A stretch of DNA of 64,000 nt, from positions 248,001 to 312,000 of the forward strand of contig NZ_BCUV01000003.1 of assembly GCF_001591405.1 (NCBI RefSeq). Direction: 5' to 3'. Below are positions 28,328 to 37,172 of this stretch, one piece after another; the first letter of the stretch is position 1, and every line of letters starts with the position of its first letter. The DNA comes from Janibacter terrae NBRC 107853 (lineage in GTDB: Bacteria > Actinomycetota > Actinomycetes > Actinomycetales > Dermatophilaceae). A program made the position numbers and the translations under genes. Below the pieces are notes generated by a model. The model was not told where the DNA came from. It ran no database searches and was given only the letters and a program-made list of their open reading frames with translations.

Positions 28328-29083
28328 TCAGTTCCCCCGCGCCGCGAGGCGGGCGGCGCCGATGATGCCGGCCTTGTTCTTCAACCTGGCCGGGACGATC
28401 TCGGTGCGCAGGTCCAGCAGCGGGAGGAAGCTCGCCGCCTGCTTGCTGACGCCACCGCCGACGACGATGAGGTCGGGCCAGAAGAGCGACTCGAGGTGGG
28501 AGTAGTACGTCTGCAGCCGCTCGGCCCACTGCTCCATGGTGAGCGCGTCGCGCTCGCGCACCGACTCGGCCGCGCGGGACTCCGCGTCGTGCCCCTCGAT
28601 CTCCAGGTGCCCGAGCTCGGTGTTGGGCACGAGGTGGCCGTCGACGAGGAGGGCGCTGCCGATGCCGGTGCCGAGGGTCGTCACGAGCACGACGCCGTCG
28701 ACCCCCTTCGCCGCACCGTGGTGCAGCTCGGCGACGCCCGCGGCGTCCGCGTCGTTGACGATGTGCACCTCGCGCCCGAGCCGGTCGGCGAAGAGCGCGC
28801 GTGCATCCGTGTCGATCCACGACTTGTCGATGTTGGCAGCCGTCCGCACGACCCCGTGGGTGACGACGGCCGGCAGGGTGATGCCGAGGGGCACCGACGT
28901 CTTGACCGAGAAGTGCTCGGCGATCTGCTCCACGACGTCGCACACCGCCTCGGGGGTGGACTCCTCCGGGGTGGCCACCCTCAGCCGGTCGTCGGTGAAG
29001 ACGCCCTTGTCGAGGTCGACGGGGGCGCCCTTGATGCCCGACCCCCCGATGTCGATGCCGAGTGCGTCGAACTTCTTGCTCAT
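28328..29083 (-). CDS. ppgK: Polyphosphate glucokinase
   Basis: Phosphorylates glucose with polyphosphate (and ATP). 251 aa, ROK family: IDIGGSGIKGA at the N-terminus, LTTLGTGIGSAL-like VTTLGTGIGSALLVDG and PNTELGH for sugar binding, catalytic Asp in IVNDADAAG. This combination is characteristic of actinobacterial PpgK. Its ATG is 16 bp after the map stop on the same strand, so the two are probably cotranscribed. Confidence 0.94.
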   Translation of the reverse strand: MSKKFDALGIDIGGSGIKGAPVDLDKGVFTDDRLRVATPEESTPEAVCDVVEQIAEHFSVKTSVPLGITLPAVVTHGVVRTAANIDKSWIDTDARALFADRLGREVHIVNDADAAGVAELHHGAAKGVDGVVLVTTLGTGIGSALLVDGHLVPNTELGHLEIEGHDAESRAAESVRERDALTMEQWAERLQTYYSHLESLFWPDLIVVGGGVSKQAASFLPLLDLRTEIVPARLKNKAGIIGAARLAARGN

Positions 29084-29099
29084 CGTCGTGCCTTCCAGC

Positions 29100-29963
29100 T
29101 CAGGGGAGGGTGAGGATCTCGTTGCCGGAGTCGGTGACCAGGATCGTGTGCTCGAACTGCGCGGACCGCCGACGGTCCCGCGTCACGACCGTCCACCCGT
29201 CGTCCCACAGCTCCCAGTCCGGGGTGCCGAGGTTGAGCATGGGCTCGATCGTGAAGGTCATGCCCGGCTCGATGACCGTGTCATACTGCGGCGCCGCGTC
29301 GTAGTGGGGGATGACGAGCCCGGAGTGGAAGGCGCTGCCGATGCCGTGGCCGGTGTAGTCGCGCACGACCCCGTAGCCGAAGCGCTCGGCGTACTTCTCG
29401 ATGACCCGACCGATGACGTTGACCTGCCGTCCGGGCAGCGCGGCCCTGATCCCGCGCATCATCGCCTCGTGGGTCCGCTCGACGAGCAGCCGGGACTCCT
29501 CGTCCAGATCGCCGGCGAAGAAGGTCGCGTTGGTGTCGCCGTGGACGCCGCCGACGTAGGCGGTGATGTCGATGTTGACCAGATCGCCGTCCTCGAGGGG
29601 CCGGCTGTCGGGGATACCGTGGCAGACGACCTCGTTGACGGACGTGCACAGCGACTTGGGGAAGCCGCGGTAGCCGAGCGTCGAGGGGTAGGCGCCGTGG
29701 TCGAGGAGGAACTCGTGGCCGACCCGGTCGACCTCCTCCGTCGTGACGCCGGGAGCGACGGCGGCCCCGGCCGCGGCGAGGGCCTGGGCGGCGACCCGCG
29801 AGGCGTGGCGCATCCGCTCGATCGTCTCCGGGTCCTTGATCTCGCTGCCGGACCACGGCTCGGGAGCCGGTCGGTCGACGTACTCGGGGCGCGTGATCGC
29901 CGCCGGCACGGGGCGGCGCGGGGACACGGCGCCGGGGGTCACGGTTGCGACGGGGGCGTGCAT
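29100..29963 (-). CDS. map: Methionine aminopeptidase, type I with N-terminal extension
   Basis: Removes N-terminal methionine from new proteins. 287 aa. Metal ligands are in [30 protein letters not shown] and QFEHTILV. The proline-rich N-terminus (about residues 1-40) resembles M. tuberculosis MetAP1c. The ATG at 29963 is 7 nt from a TAGACT -10 box, so leaderless, although the frame stays open 33 codons upstream. Upstream of ppgK. Confidence 0.94.
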   Translation of the reverse strand: MHAPVATVTPGAVSPRRPVPAAITRPEYVDRPAPEPWSGSEIKDPETIERMRHASRVAAQALAAAGAAVAPGVTTEEVDRVGHEFLLDHGAYPSTLGYRGFPKSLCTSVNEVVCHGIPDSRPLEDGDLVNIDITAYVGGVHGDTNATFFAGDLDEESRLLVERTHEAMMRGIRAALPGRQVNVIGRVIEKYAERFGYGVVRDYTGHGIGSAFHSGLVIPHYDAAPQYDTVIEPGMTFTIEPMLNLGTPDWELWDDGWTVVTRDRRRSAQFEHTILVTDSGNEILTLP

Positions 29964-29970
29964 GCGGTGA

Positions 29971-29976
29971 AGTCTA
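29971..29976 (-). promoter_or_regulatory. Leaderless -10 box of map (TAGACT)
   Basis: TAGACT on the minus strand lies 7 nt before the map ATG. This short intergenic region also holds the promoter of the divergent small gene at 30043. Confidence 0.5.
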
Positions 29977-30042
29977 GGCAACGAGAGCGTGGCCGATGCG
30001 CTCCGGTCTGCGGGTGCGACCCGCGAGGAAGGACGGCAGACG

Positions 30043-30240
30043 ATGGCGTACTGGTTCAACATCGAGACCGGTCAGGTCGAGTCCGACGAAAACCGCTCCC
30101 AGGGCGAGGACGTCATGGGCCCCTACGAGACCGAGGCCGAGGCGGCGGCGGCGCTGGCCACGGCCCGCGCCAAGACGGAGGCCTGGGACGAGCAGGACCG
30201 CAAGGACCGCGAGTGGGAGACCGGCGACGCCGGCGCCTGA
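30043..30240 (+). CDS. Small SPOR-like/unknown actinobacterial protein (65 aa)
   Basis: 65-aa acidic, charged protein beginning [13 protein letters not shown] and containing [10 protein letters not shown]; such short proteins are usually named SPOR-domain-containing because of the Gly-Pro-Tyr and alpha-helix pattern. ATG 30043 is preceded by GAGGAAGGA at some distance; an earlier in-frame ATG (29989) would add residues unlike the family. Divergent from map and followed by a strong hairpin. Function unknown. Confidence 0.75.
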   Translation: MAYWFNIETGQVESDENRSQGEDVMGPYETEAEAAAALATARAKTEAWDEQDRKDREWETGDAGA

Positions 30241-30252
30241 CCCGCACCATGA

Positions 30253-30291
30253 CGAAGGGAGCCGCCCCGGTGACCGGGGCGGCTCCCTTCG
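30253..30291. terminator. Perfect 18-bp hairpin between convergent genes
   Basis: Arm 30253-30270 (cgaagggagccgccccgg) pairs perfectly with 30274-30291 around tga. It sits 13 bp after the small gene's stop and 6 bp after the convergent methyltransferase's end, so it serves both. The outer end is CGAAGGG, as in other hairpins of the window. Confidence 0.8.
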
Positions 30292-30296
30292 CGCGC

Positions 30297-30926
30297 TCAG
30301 CGGGGACGGTAGAGCGTGAGCGCCCAGGACCCGTCGCCGGGCCACGGCTGCGCGTCCCACGAGGCGTAGCGGGTGACGAGCGAGAGGTCCGCGGCGAAGG
30401 CCGCGCGCTCGAAGTCCTCGGCGCTCACCGCGGCGGCACCCGGCGGCTGGTGGCCGGGCAGCGCCCAGCCGCAGACCAGCCGGCCGTCCGGGGCCAGGTG
30501 CGCGCGCATGCGGCGCAGGACGTCGACGAGGGTCCCGTCGGCGAGGAAGGGCACGACATTGCCCGCGAGGACGACGACGTCGAAGGTCTGCGCGGTGAGC
30601 CACAGCGTCGCGAGGTCCGCGTGCACGAAGCGGGTCACGTCGTCGCGCTCACGGGCCACCTCGATCATCGCCCCGTCGGCGTCGACACCCACGACGTCGT
30701 GGCCGAGGGCGGTGAGGGCGGAGGCGATGCGACCCGTCCCGCACCCGGCGTCGAGGATGCGGGCGGGGGGCGCGTGGAGGGCGTGGACGAAACGCGCCTC
30801 ACCGTCCAGGTCGACGCCCTGGGTGGCCAGCTCGTCGAAGCGCCGCTGGTAGGCGTAGGCCGCGTCGATCCCTCCCGACACCTCCGACCACCGGGTGCGG
30901 ATCTCAGGCAGCTCGCCGGTGGCCAT
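30297..30926 (-). CDS. Class I SAM-dependent methyltransferase
   Basis: 209-aa cytoplasmic methyltransferase: motif I ILDAGCGTGRIASAL near residues 57-71, acidic VVGVDADGAMI next, and FDVVVLAGNV as motif IV. Substrate unknown; the overall form is UbiE/Tam-like. Its ATG lies 2 bp after the panB stop, so the two are an operon. Confidence 0.85.
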   Translation of the reverse strand: MATGELPEIRTRWSEVSGGIDAAYAYQRRFDELATQGVDLDGEARFVHALHAPPARILDAGCGTGRIASALTALGHDVVGVDADGAMIEVARERDDVTRFVHADLATLWLTAQTFDVVVLAGNVVPFLADGTLVDVLRRMRAHLAPDGRLVCGWALPGHQPPGAAAVSAEDFERAAFAADLSLVTRYASWDAQPWPGDGSWALTLYRPR

Positions 30927-30928
30927 CG

Positions 30929-31825
30929 TCAGCTCTCGAAGGAGTGCTCGGTCGCGGGGAAGCTGCCGGCCGCGACGTCGGCGGCGTAGGCGCGGGCCGC
31001 GTCGCCCAGCACGGTGGACAGGTCGGCGTAGCGCTTGACGAAGCGGGGGGCCCGGCCCGAGCGCAGCCCGGCCATGTCCTGCCAGACGAGGACCTGGGCG
31101 TCGCAGTCGGGACCGGCGCCGATGCCGATGGTCGGGATGCGCAGCTCACGGGTGACGGCGGCCGCGGACGCTGCCGGCACCATCTCCATGACGACGGCGA
31201 AGGCGCCGGCCTCCTGCACGGCGCGAGCGTCCTCGAGGAGGCGGTCGGCGGCGTCGCCGCGACCCTGGACGCGGTACCCGCCGAGCGTGTGCTCGCTCTG
31301 CGGCGTGAAGCCGATGTGCGCCATGACGGGGATGCCCCCCTTCGCCATCCGCTCGATCGTCGGCGCCATCTCGACGCCGCCCTCGAGCTTGACCGCGTGC
31401 GCCAGGCCCTCCTTCATGAGGCGGGCCGCGGAGAGGTAGCCCTGCTCGGGGGAGGCCTGGTAGGTCCCGAAGGGGAGGTCCGCCACGACGAGCGCGCTGG
31501 AGGCCGCGCCGGCGACGGCCCGGGTGAGCGGGATCATCTCCTCGAGCGTGACCGGGACGGTCGTCTCGTACCCGTAGACGTTGTTGCCGGCGGAGTCGCC
31601 GACGAGCAGCACGGGGATGCCGGCCTCGTCGAAGACCTGTGCCGCGTACATGTCGTAGGCGGTGAGCATCGCCCAGCGCTCGCCCTTCTCCTTCATGGCC
31701 TGCAGGTGGGGGATGCGCACCCGCCGGCGCGGGGCGGCGGGTGCGGCGGCGGCGGACCCCGAGCCGTACGGGGCGGCCGTCTCGGCCGCGAGGGTGGGGG
31801 TGTCGGGCGTGGAGGGCGAGCTCAT
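30929..31825 (-). CDS. panB: 3-methyl-2-oxobutanoate hydroxymethyltransferase
   Basis: First committed step of pantothenate synthesis: moves a hydroxymethyl group from methylene-THF to ketoisovalerate. 298 aa with [26 protein letters not shown] (metal Asp) and [18 protein letters not shown] 30-residue Ala/Pro-rich N-terminus precedes the domain. ATG 31825 lies 6 nt after TAGCAT, so leaderless; GTG 31831 is the alternative. Its proximity to glnA-glnE recalls Rv2220-Rv2225 of M. tuberculosis. Confidence 0.94.
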   Translation of the reverse strand: MSSPSTPDTPTLAAETAAPYGSGSAAAAPAAPRRRVRIPHLQAMKEKGERWAMLTAYDMYAAQVFDEAGIPVLLVGDSAGNNVYGYETTVPVTLEEMIPLTRAVAGAASSALVVADLPFGTYQASPEQGYLSAARLMKEGLAHAVKLEGGVEMAPTIERMAKGGIPVMAHIGFTPQSEHTLGGYRVQGRGDAADRLLEDARAVQEAGAFAVVMEMVPAASAAAVTRELRIPTIGIGAGPDCDAQVLVWQDMAGLRSGRAPRFVKRYADLSTVLGDAARAYAADVAAGSFPATEHSFES

Positions 31826-31831
31826 GGCCAC

Positions 31832-31837
31832 ATGCTA
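31832..31837 (-). promoter_or_regulatory. Leaderless -10 box of panB (TAGCAT)
   Basis: TAGCAT on the minus strand, 6 nt before the panB ATG; no Shine-Dalgarno sequence present. Confidence 0.45.
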
Positions 31838-31878
31838 GGCCGCGGCGCCCCGGGCACGGAGACGTCCCGGCGAGGGTA

Positions 31879-31965
31879 AGGATTCCTTCAGGAAGTCCTG
31901 CGAACCCCCCCATGTGCCGTCAGATCTTGATTGAGTGCGCTCACCGCTTGTGGCAGACGCCACAA
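31879..31965 (+). promoter_or_regulatory. Two inverted repeats upstream of the M6 protease
   Basis: 31948-31965 is ttgtggc-agac-gccacaa, a perfect 7-bp inverted repeat 16 nt before the GTG, probably in the 5' leader. 31879-31899 is a weaker imperfect palindrome (aggattcc...tcct). Either could be an operator for the secreted protease; no known regulator consensus is recognised. Confidence 0.4.
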
Positions 31966-31981
31966 CATCTCAGGAGGATCC

Positions 31982-34303
31982 GTGAAGAGACGCCACACCC
32001 ATGTCGTGTCCGGACTCGCCGCTGGCGCCCTCGCCCTCACCCTCGCCCCGCTGTCGGCGAGCGCTGGGACGACGGCCGGCGTGGCACCCGACGACAGGGC
32101 CGCATCGACGGCCCGGCCCGACGACCTGCCGAACCCGCTCGGCGACGCGCAGCGGGAGCTGCGTCGGGCCGCGGTCGACCAGCTCATGCGCGGCGAGGCC
32201 AAGGTCGTGACCAAGAACGGCACCAAGGTCATCGAGGTCAGGAGCGAGGACGCCGCCGAGCGCCACGCCAAGGGCACGGCGAAGAAGCCCCCGCGCACCA
32301 AGTACGTGCAGTACGACGTCAACCGTGAGGCCTCGATCTTCACGATCCTCACCGATTTCGGCGACCAGACCCTGCCCGCGACAGGTGGCGCGCCCGGGCC
32401 GGTCAACAACTCGATCCCCGAGCCCGACCGCACCGAGAACAACACGACGATCTGGGACGAGGACTTCGGCCGCGAGCACTACACCGACCTGATGTTCGCC
32501 GAGGGCAAGGAGTCCTTCAAGGACTTCTACCTCAAGCAGTCCAACGGCCGCTTCCTCACCAAGGGCGACGTCTCCGACTGGGTGAGGGTCCCGTACAACG
32601 AGGCCCGATACGGCCACAACCCCGTCGCCGGCGACGGCACGAGCGAGGCCGACGGCTACTGGAACTACATCAAGGACACCGCCCAGGCCTGGTACGACGA
32701 CCAGAAGGCCCAGGGCAAGAGCGACGCCGAGATCAAGGAGTACCTGGCCCAGTTCGACGTCTGGGACCGGTACGACTTCGACGGTGACGGCGACTTCAAC
32801 GAGCCCGACGGGTACATCGACCACTTCCAGGCGATCCACGCCGGCGAAGGGGAGGAGGCCGGGGGCGGCGCGGAGGGCGAGGACGCCATCTGGAGCCACC
32901 GCTGGTACGCCTTCTCCAACAACCTCGGCAAGGCCGGCCCGGAGCAGAACAAGCTCGGCGGCGTGCCCCTCGGCGACTCCGGCATCTGGATCGGCGACTA
33001 CACCACCGAGCCCGAGAACGGTGGCCTCGGCGTCTTCACGCACGAGTTCGGCCACGACCTCGGCCTGCCGGACCTGTACGACACGGCCGGTGGTGACAAC
33101 GGCACCGGCTTCTGGACCCTGATGTCGGGCGGCTCGTGGCTGGGTGACGGCACCGAGGACATCGGCTCCAGCCCCGGCTACATGGGCGCGTGGGAGAAGC
33201 TGCAGCTCGGCTGGCTGGACGTCAAGGCCATGCAGCCCGGCGAGCGGGCCAAGGTCGACCTCGGCCCGGCCGACCGGGACAGCGCCAAGCTGCCGCAGGC
33301 ACTCGGTGTCGTGCTCCCCGAGCGCGATGTCACCACGGACTACAACACGCCGCACTCCGGCAGCTACGAGTGGTGGTCCGGGTCCGGTGACGACCTCAAC
33401 AACTCGCTCACCCGCGAGATCGACCTGACCGGCGCCTCGTCGGCCTCGGTCACGGCCCAGATGGCCACCGACATCGAGACCGGCTACGACTTCCTCTACA
33501 CCGAGGTGAGCACCGACGGCGGCTCGACGTGGACCGAGCTCGCGGCCGACGACACCGAAAACATGACCTGGCACGCAGAGACCACGGACCTCACTGCCTA
33601 CGCGGGCGACAAGGTCCTCTTCCGCTGGCGCTACCAGACCGACGGTGGACTCGCCAAGACCGGCGCCTTCATCGACGACATCACCATCACGGTCGACGGC
33701 CGGGCCGTCCTCACCGACGACGTCGAGTCGGGTGACAACGGCTGGACCGCCGACGGGTTCACCCGGATGACGGGGTCGACCACCGAGGCCGTCCAGGACT
33801 ACTACCTGGCGGAGAACCGCGTGTACTCCGGCTACGACGAGAACCTCAAGACCGGTCCGTACAACTTCGGCTGGGCCTCCACCCGGCCGGACTGGGTCGA
33901 GCGGTTCCCCTACCAGGACGGTCTGCTCGTCTGGTTCGCCAACGGCGAGTACAAGGACAACAACACCAGCTCCCACCCCGGGGGTGGGCTGGCCCTCCCG
34001 GTCGACGCCCGCCCGGCGCCGGTCACCTTCGAGAACGGCCGGCTGCTCGGCAACCGCCGTCAGCCCTTCGACGCCACCTTCGGCAAGCAGCGCACCGACG
34101 CGGTGACCTTCCACAACAACGGCATCGCCGAGACGGTGCCGTCGAGCAAGGGCATCGCGACCTTCGACGACTCCGACCCGGACCGCTACTGGTCCGCGGA
34201 CAACCCGTGGAGCTCGACCAAGGTCGCCGGGTCCGGCACGAGGATCACGGTCAAGGCGCAGCACGGCGACGAGATGAAGCTCGACGTCCGCGCCGGCGAG
34301 TGA
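31982..34303 (+). CDS. Secreted M6-family (immune inhibitor A-like) metalloprotease
   Basis: 773-aa exported zinc protease. The signal peptide (about residues 1-28, ending SASA) is followed by a propeptide to about 110. The zinc site HEFGH lies near residue 350 (FTHEFGHDLGLPD), followed by an MSGG turn and preceded by a calcium-like DFDGDGDFNEPDG. The C-terminal half holds beta-sandwich regions (for example DGGSTWTEL near 520) as in InhA. GTG 31982 has AGGAGGA seven bases upstream. Its targets could be host or environmental proteins. Monocistronic with its own terminator. Confidence 0.92.
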   Translation: MKRRHTHVVSGLAAGALALTLAPLSASAGTTAGVAPDDRAASTARPDDLPNPLGDAQRELRRAAVDQLMRGEAKVVTKNGTKVIEVRSEDAAERHAKGTAKKPPRTKYVQYDVNREASIFTILTDFGDQTLPATGGAPGPVNNSIPEPDRTENNTTIWDEDFGREHYTDLMFAEGKESFKDFYLKQSNGRFLTKGDVSDWVRVPYNEARYGHNPVAGDGTSEADGYWNYIKDTAQAWYDDQKAQGKSDAEIKEYLAQFDVWDRYDFDGDGDFNEPDGYIDHFQAIHAGEGEEAGGGAEGEDAIWSHRWYAFSNNLGKAGPEQNKLGGVPLGDSGIWIGDYTTEPENGGLGVFTHEFGHDLGLPDLYDTAGGDNGTGFWTLMSGGSWLGDGTEDIGSSPGYMGAWEKLQLGWLDVKAMQPGERAKVDLGPADRDSAKLPQALGVVLPERDVTTDYNTPHSGSYEWWSGSGDDLNNSLTREIDLTGASSASVTAQMATDIETGYDFLYTEVSTDGGSTWTELAADDTENMTWHAETTDLTAYAGDKVLFRWRYQTDGGLAKTGAFIDDITITVDGRAVLTDDVESGDNGWTADGFTRMTGSTTEAVQDYYLAENRVYSGYDENLKTGPYNFGWASTRPDWVERFPYQDGLLVWFANGEYKDNNTSSHPGGGLALPVDARPAPVTFENGRLLGNRRQPFDATFGKQRTDAVTFHNNGIAETVPSSKGIATFDDSDPDRYWSADNPWSSTKVAGSGTRITVKAQHGDEMKLDVRAGE

Positions 34304-34323
34304 GGCCGTCGGCCTGACGCACA

Positions 34324-34365
34324 CGGGCCCGTCCGTCCCCCCTTCACCGGGGGCGGGCGGGCCCG
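34324..34365 (+). terminator. GC hairpin after the M6 protease
   Basis: cgggcccgtccgtcccccc (34324-34342) pairs with the run ending cgggcccg (34349-34365) with two small mismatches around ttcacc. It lies 20 bp after the protease stop and lacks a T-tract. Confidence 0.7.
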
Positions 34366-34460
34366 CGGCGCGTGCCCGCACAGGCCCCCCACTCCGCCGG
34401 ATACTGTGGGCGAAGGCCCCGCCGGACGGGAGCCGGGACCGCTGGGAGAGGACCTTCGAC

Positions 34461-35804
34461 GTGACGCAGACCGCTGACCACCTCCTGCCCGACTCTCCCG
34501 TGGAGCGCGCCCTCGTCGCGAGGGGATGGGCCGACATCGACCTCGTGGAGCGGCTCGGCCCGGCGCGCACCCGACGGTTCCGCTCCGCGACGCTGGGCGC
34601 CGACGTCGACCGCGCGCGGGAGTGGTTCCGCTCGCCGGAGCCGGGCACGATCCCGCCGGGCATCGTCCAGATGTACGAGTCCGAGGCCAACGTGACGCGC
34701 TACCGCCGAGTCCTGGACTTCATCGGTGCCGGCGAGCGGGTCTTCGAGGTCGGCATCGGTCACGGCTTCCTCGCGACGATGATGCTGCGCGACGGGGGGA
34801 TCGAGCGGTACCGGGGCGTCGACCTCTCGCGGTACAGCGTGCGCAAGACGACCCAGACGCTCGAGGCCAACGGCTTCGCGGACGTCGCCGAGGTCGCCGA
34901 GCAGGACCTCTACACGGTGACCCGGCAGGACCTCGAGGCCGTCGACGCGACCCTCCTCGTGTGCTGCGAGGTGATCGAGCACGTGCCCGAGCCGGAGGAG
35001 GCGCTCGCGACGCTCGCCCGGGCCCTGCCCGAGGGCACGGACCTGCTGTTCTCCATCCCCCTCGTCGGTCGCCTCGAAGGGGTCTGGGGGCACACGCAGG
35101 TCTTCGGCGCCGCGCGCATCCACGACATGCTCGCGCCCGCCGGCCTGGTGGCGCACCACGTCGAGGTCCTCCACGACACGTGGGCGGTCGTCCTGGCCTC
35201 CACGAGCACGGCGCCCTCGCCGCGGGCCGCCCGCGTGCTCGAGGCGACCGCGCCGGTGGAGCCCGAGCGCTTCCTCGAGCCGCCGTTCAGGTCGATGGCC
35301 AATGTCGTCGTCAAGGACCTCGAGCGCGTCGAGGCCCAGTGGGTCAAGCGCGTCGCCGACCCCACGGTGGAGCCGTGCCCGGGTAGTGGTGACGACCCCG
35401 ACCTGCCGCTGCGGGGCCTGCGGGTCAGGGCCGGCAACGAGAGCCCGACCCGCGGACCGGGCAAGGGCTGGGCGGCGTACGCCGGGGTCGCCTTCGCCGT
35501 GCCCGAGGGGACGAAGGGGGCGCGCCTGGAGGTCCACCTCGAGGACCCGGAGGCCGTCCGGGCCCTGCGGGTCGTGTGGTCGCGCGAGGGGGAGGCGGTC
35601 GGCAAGTGGGTGTGGCGTCCCGGCGAGGCCCGGCCGAGGATGGACTCGCCCACCTTCCTCATCGCCCCCGGACGCGGCGGGACGTACCTGCGACGGGTCC
35701 CGGGGTCGCGGGTCGAGGGCGCCGACGCCGTCGAGGTCTTCGTCGAGGCCGAGGGCACCGCCGACATCGACTTCCGTGTCCTGCGCTGGGCCTGGGTGAG
35801 CTGA
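34461..35804 (+). CDS. SAM-dependent methyltransferase with C-terminal beta-rich domain
   Basis: 447 aa. Residues about 75-235 form a class I methyltransferase (motif I VFEVGIGHGFLATMM, VDLSRYS, then CCEVIEHVPEPEEAL). The 150-residue C-terminus (from about 300) is beta-rich and resembles a carbohydrate- or lipid-type appendage, not a known domain to me. The GTG start follows GGGAGAGGA. Substrate unknown; small-molecule, sugar or cell-wall methylation are possible. It is followed by glnA after 26 bp. Confidence 0.8.
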   Translation: MTQTADHLLPDSPVERALVARGWADIDLVERLGPARTRRFRSATLGADVDRAREWFRSPEPGTIPPGIVQMYESEANVTRYRRVLDFIGAGERVFEVGIGHGFLATMMLRDGGIERYRGVDLSRYSVRKTTQTLEANGFADVAEVAEQDLYTVTRQDLEAVDATLLVCCEVIEHVPEPEEALATLARALPEGTDLLFSIPLVGRLEGVWGHTQVFGAARIHDMLAPAGLVAHHVEVLHDTWAVVLASTSTAPSPRAARVLEATAPVEPERFLEPPFRSMANVVVKDLERVEAQWVKRVADPTVEPCPGSGDDPDLPLRGLRVRAGNESPTRGPGKGWAAYAGVAFAVPEGTKGARLEVHLEDPEAVRALRVVWSREGEAVGKWVWRPGEARPRMDSPTFLIAPGRGGTYLRRVPGSRVEGADAVEVFVEAEGTADIDFRVLRWAWVS

Positions 35805-35830
35805 CGCCGCCCGTGGGGCAGGATGGGCCC

Positions 35831-37168
35831 ATGGATCGTCAGCAGGAGTTCGTCCTCCGCACCATCGAGGAACGCGACATCCGGTTCGTCCGGCTCTGGT
35901 TCACGGACGTGCTCGGCACGCTGAAGTCGGTCGCGATCGCGCCGGCCGAGCTCGAGGGTGCCTTCGCCGAGGGGATCGGGTTCGACGGGTCGGCCATCGA
36001 GGGCTTCACCAGGGTCTACGAGGCCGACATGCTCGCGCGCCCCGACCCCTCGACCTTCCAGGTGCTCCCGTGGCGTGGTGAGCACCCGGGCACTGCCCGG
36101 ATGTTCTGCGACATCCAGCTGCCAGACGGCTCGGCGGCGCTCGCCGACGCCCGCTACGTCCTGCGCCGGGCGCTCGACAAGGCCGCCGACATGGGCTTCA
36201 CCTTCTACACCCACCCAGAGATCGAGTTCTTCCTCCTGCACCAGGGCACCCCCAAGGGCGCGCGGCCGGAGCCGGTCGACGACGCCGGCTACTTCGACCA
36301 CGTGCCCAAGGGCGAGGCGCACGACTTCCGCCGGGCGGCGATCACGATGCTCGAGTCGGTCGGCATCTCCGTGGAGTTCAGCCACCACGAGGGCGCACCG
36401 GGGCAGAACGAGATCGACCTGCGCTACGCCGACGCGCTGTCCACCGCGGACAACATCATGACCTTCCGCACGGTGGTCAAGGAGGTCGCGCTCGAGCAGG
36501 GCGTCTACGCGACCTTCATGCCCAAGGTCTTCGCCGAGCACCCCGGCAGCGGCATGCACACGCACATGTCGCTCTTCGAGGGCGACACCAACGCCTTCTA
36601 CGAGCCCGGAGCGCCGTACCAGCTGAGCAAGGTCGGCCGACAGTTCATCGCCGGGCTGCTGCACCACGGCCGCGAGTACACCGCCATCACCAACCAGTGG
36701 GTCAACAGCTACAAGCGGCTGTGGGGCGGTGGTGAGGCCCCCGCGCACCTCACCTGGGGCCACAACAACCGCTCCGCGATGGTCCGGGTGCCGATGTACA
36801 AGCCCAACAAGGGCAACAGCAGCCGGGTCGAGGTCCGCAGCCTCGACTCCGCGTGCAATCCCTACCTCGCCTTCGCCGTGATGCTCTCGGCCGGCCTCAA
36901 GGGCATCGAGGAGGGCTACGAGCTCCCGCCCGAGGCCGAGGACGACGTCTGGGGCCTCACCGACCGCGAACGTCGCGCCATGGGGATCAAGCCGCTGCCG
37001 GCGAGCCTGGCCGAGGCGATCGAGGCCATGGAGGAGAGCGAGCTGGTCGCCGAGACCCTCGGCGAGCACGTCTTCGACTTCTTCCTGCGCAACAAGCGCC
37101 AGGAGTGGGACGACTACCGCAACCAGGTCACCCCCTTCGAGCTCGAGCGCCTGCTGCCCAGGCTGTGA
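35831..37168 (+). CDS. glnA: Glutamine synthetase, type I (GlnA2-like)
   Basis: ATP-dependent amidation of glutamate. 445 aa, near the length of GlnA2/alpha forms. Motifs: GIGFDGSAIEGF, PEIEFFLL, NEIDLRYADAL, HTHMSLFEG and NRSAMVRVP. A tyrosine in EEGYELPPEA lies where GlnE adenylylates GS-beta enzymes. It is followed after 4 bp by glnE. In M. tuberculosis, glnA2 and glnE are also neighbours. The ATG at 35831 lacks a clear ribosome binding site. Confidence 0.94.
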   Translation: MDRQQEFVLRTIEERDIRFVRLWFTDVLGTLKSVAIAPAELEGAFAEGIGFDGSAIEGFTRVYEADMLARPDPSTFQVLPWRGEHPGTARMFCDIQLPDGSAALADARYVLRRALDKAADMGFTFYTHPEIEFFLLHQGTPKGARPEPVDDAGYFDHVPKGEAHDFRRAAITMLESVGISVEFSHHEGAPGQNEIDLRYADALSTADNIMTFRTVVKEVALEQGVYATFMPKVFAEHPGSGMHTHMSLFEGDTNAFYEPGAPYQLSKVGRQFIAGLLHHGREYTAITNQWVNSYKRLWGGGEAPAHLTWGHNNRSAMVRVPMYKPNKGNSSRVEVRSLDSACNPYLAFAVMLSAGLKGIEEGYELPPEAEDDVWGLTDRERRAMGIKPLPASLAEAIEAMEESELVAETLGEHVFDFFLRNKRQEWDDYRNQVTPFELERLLPRL

Positions 37169-37172
37169 CCTC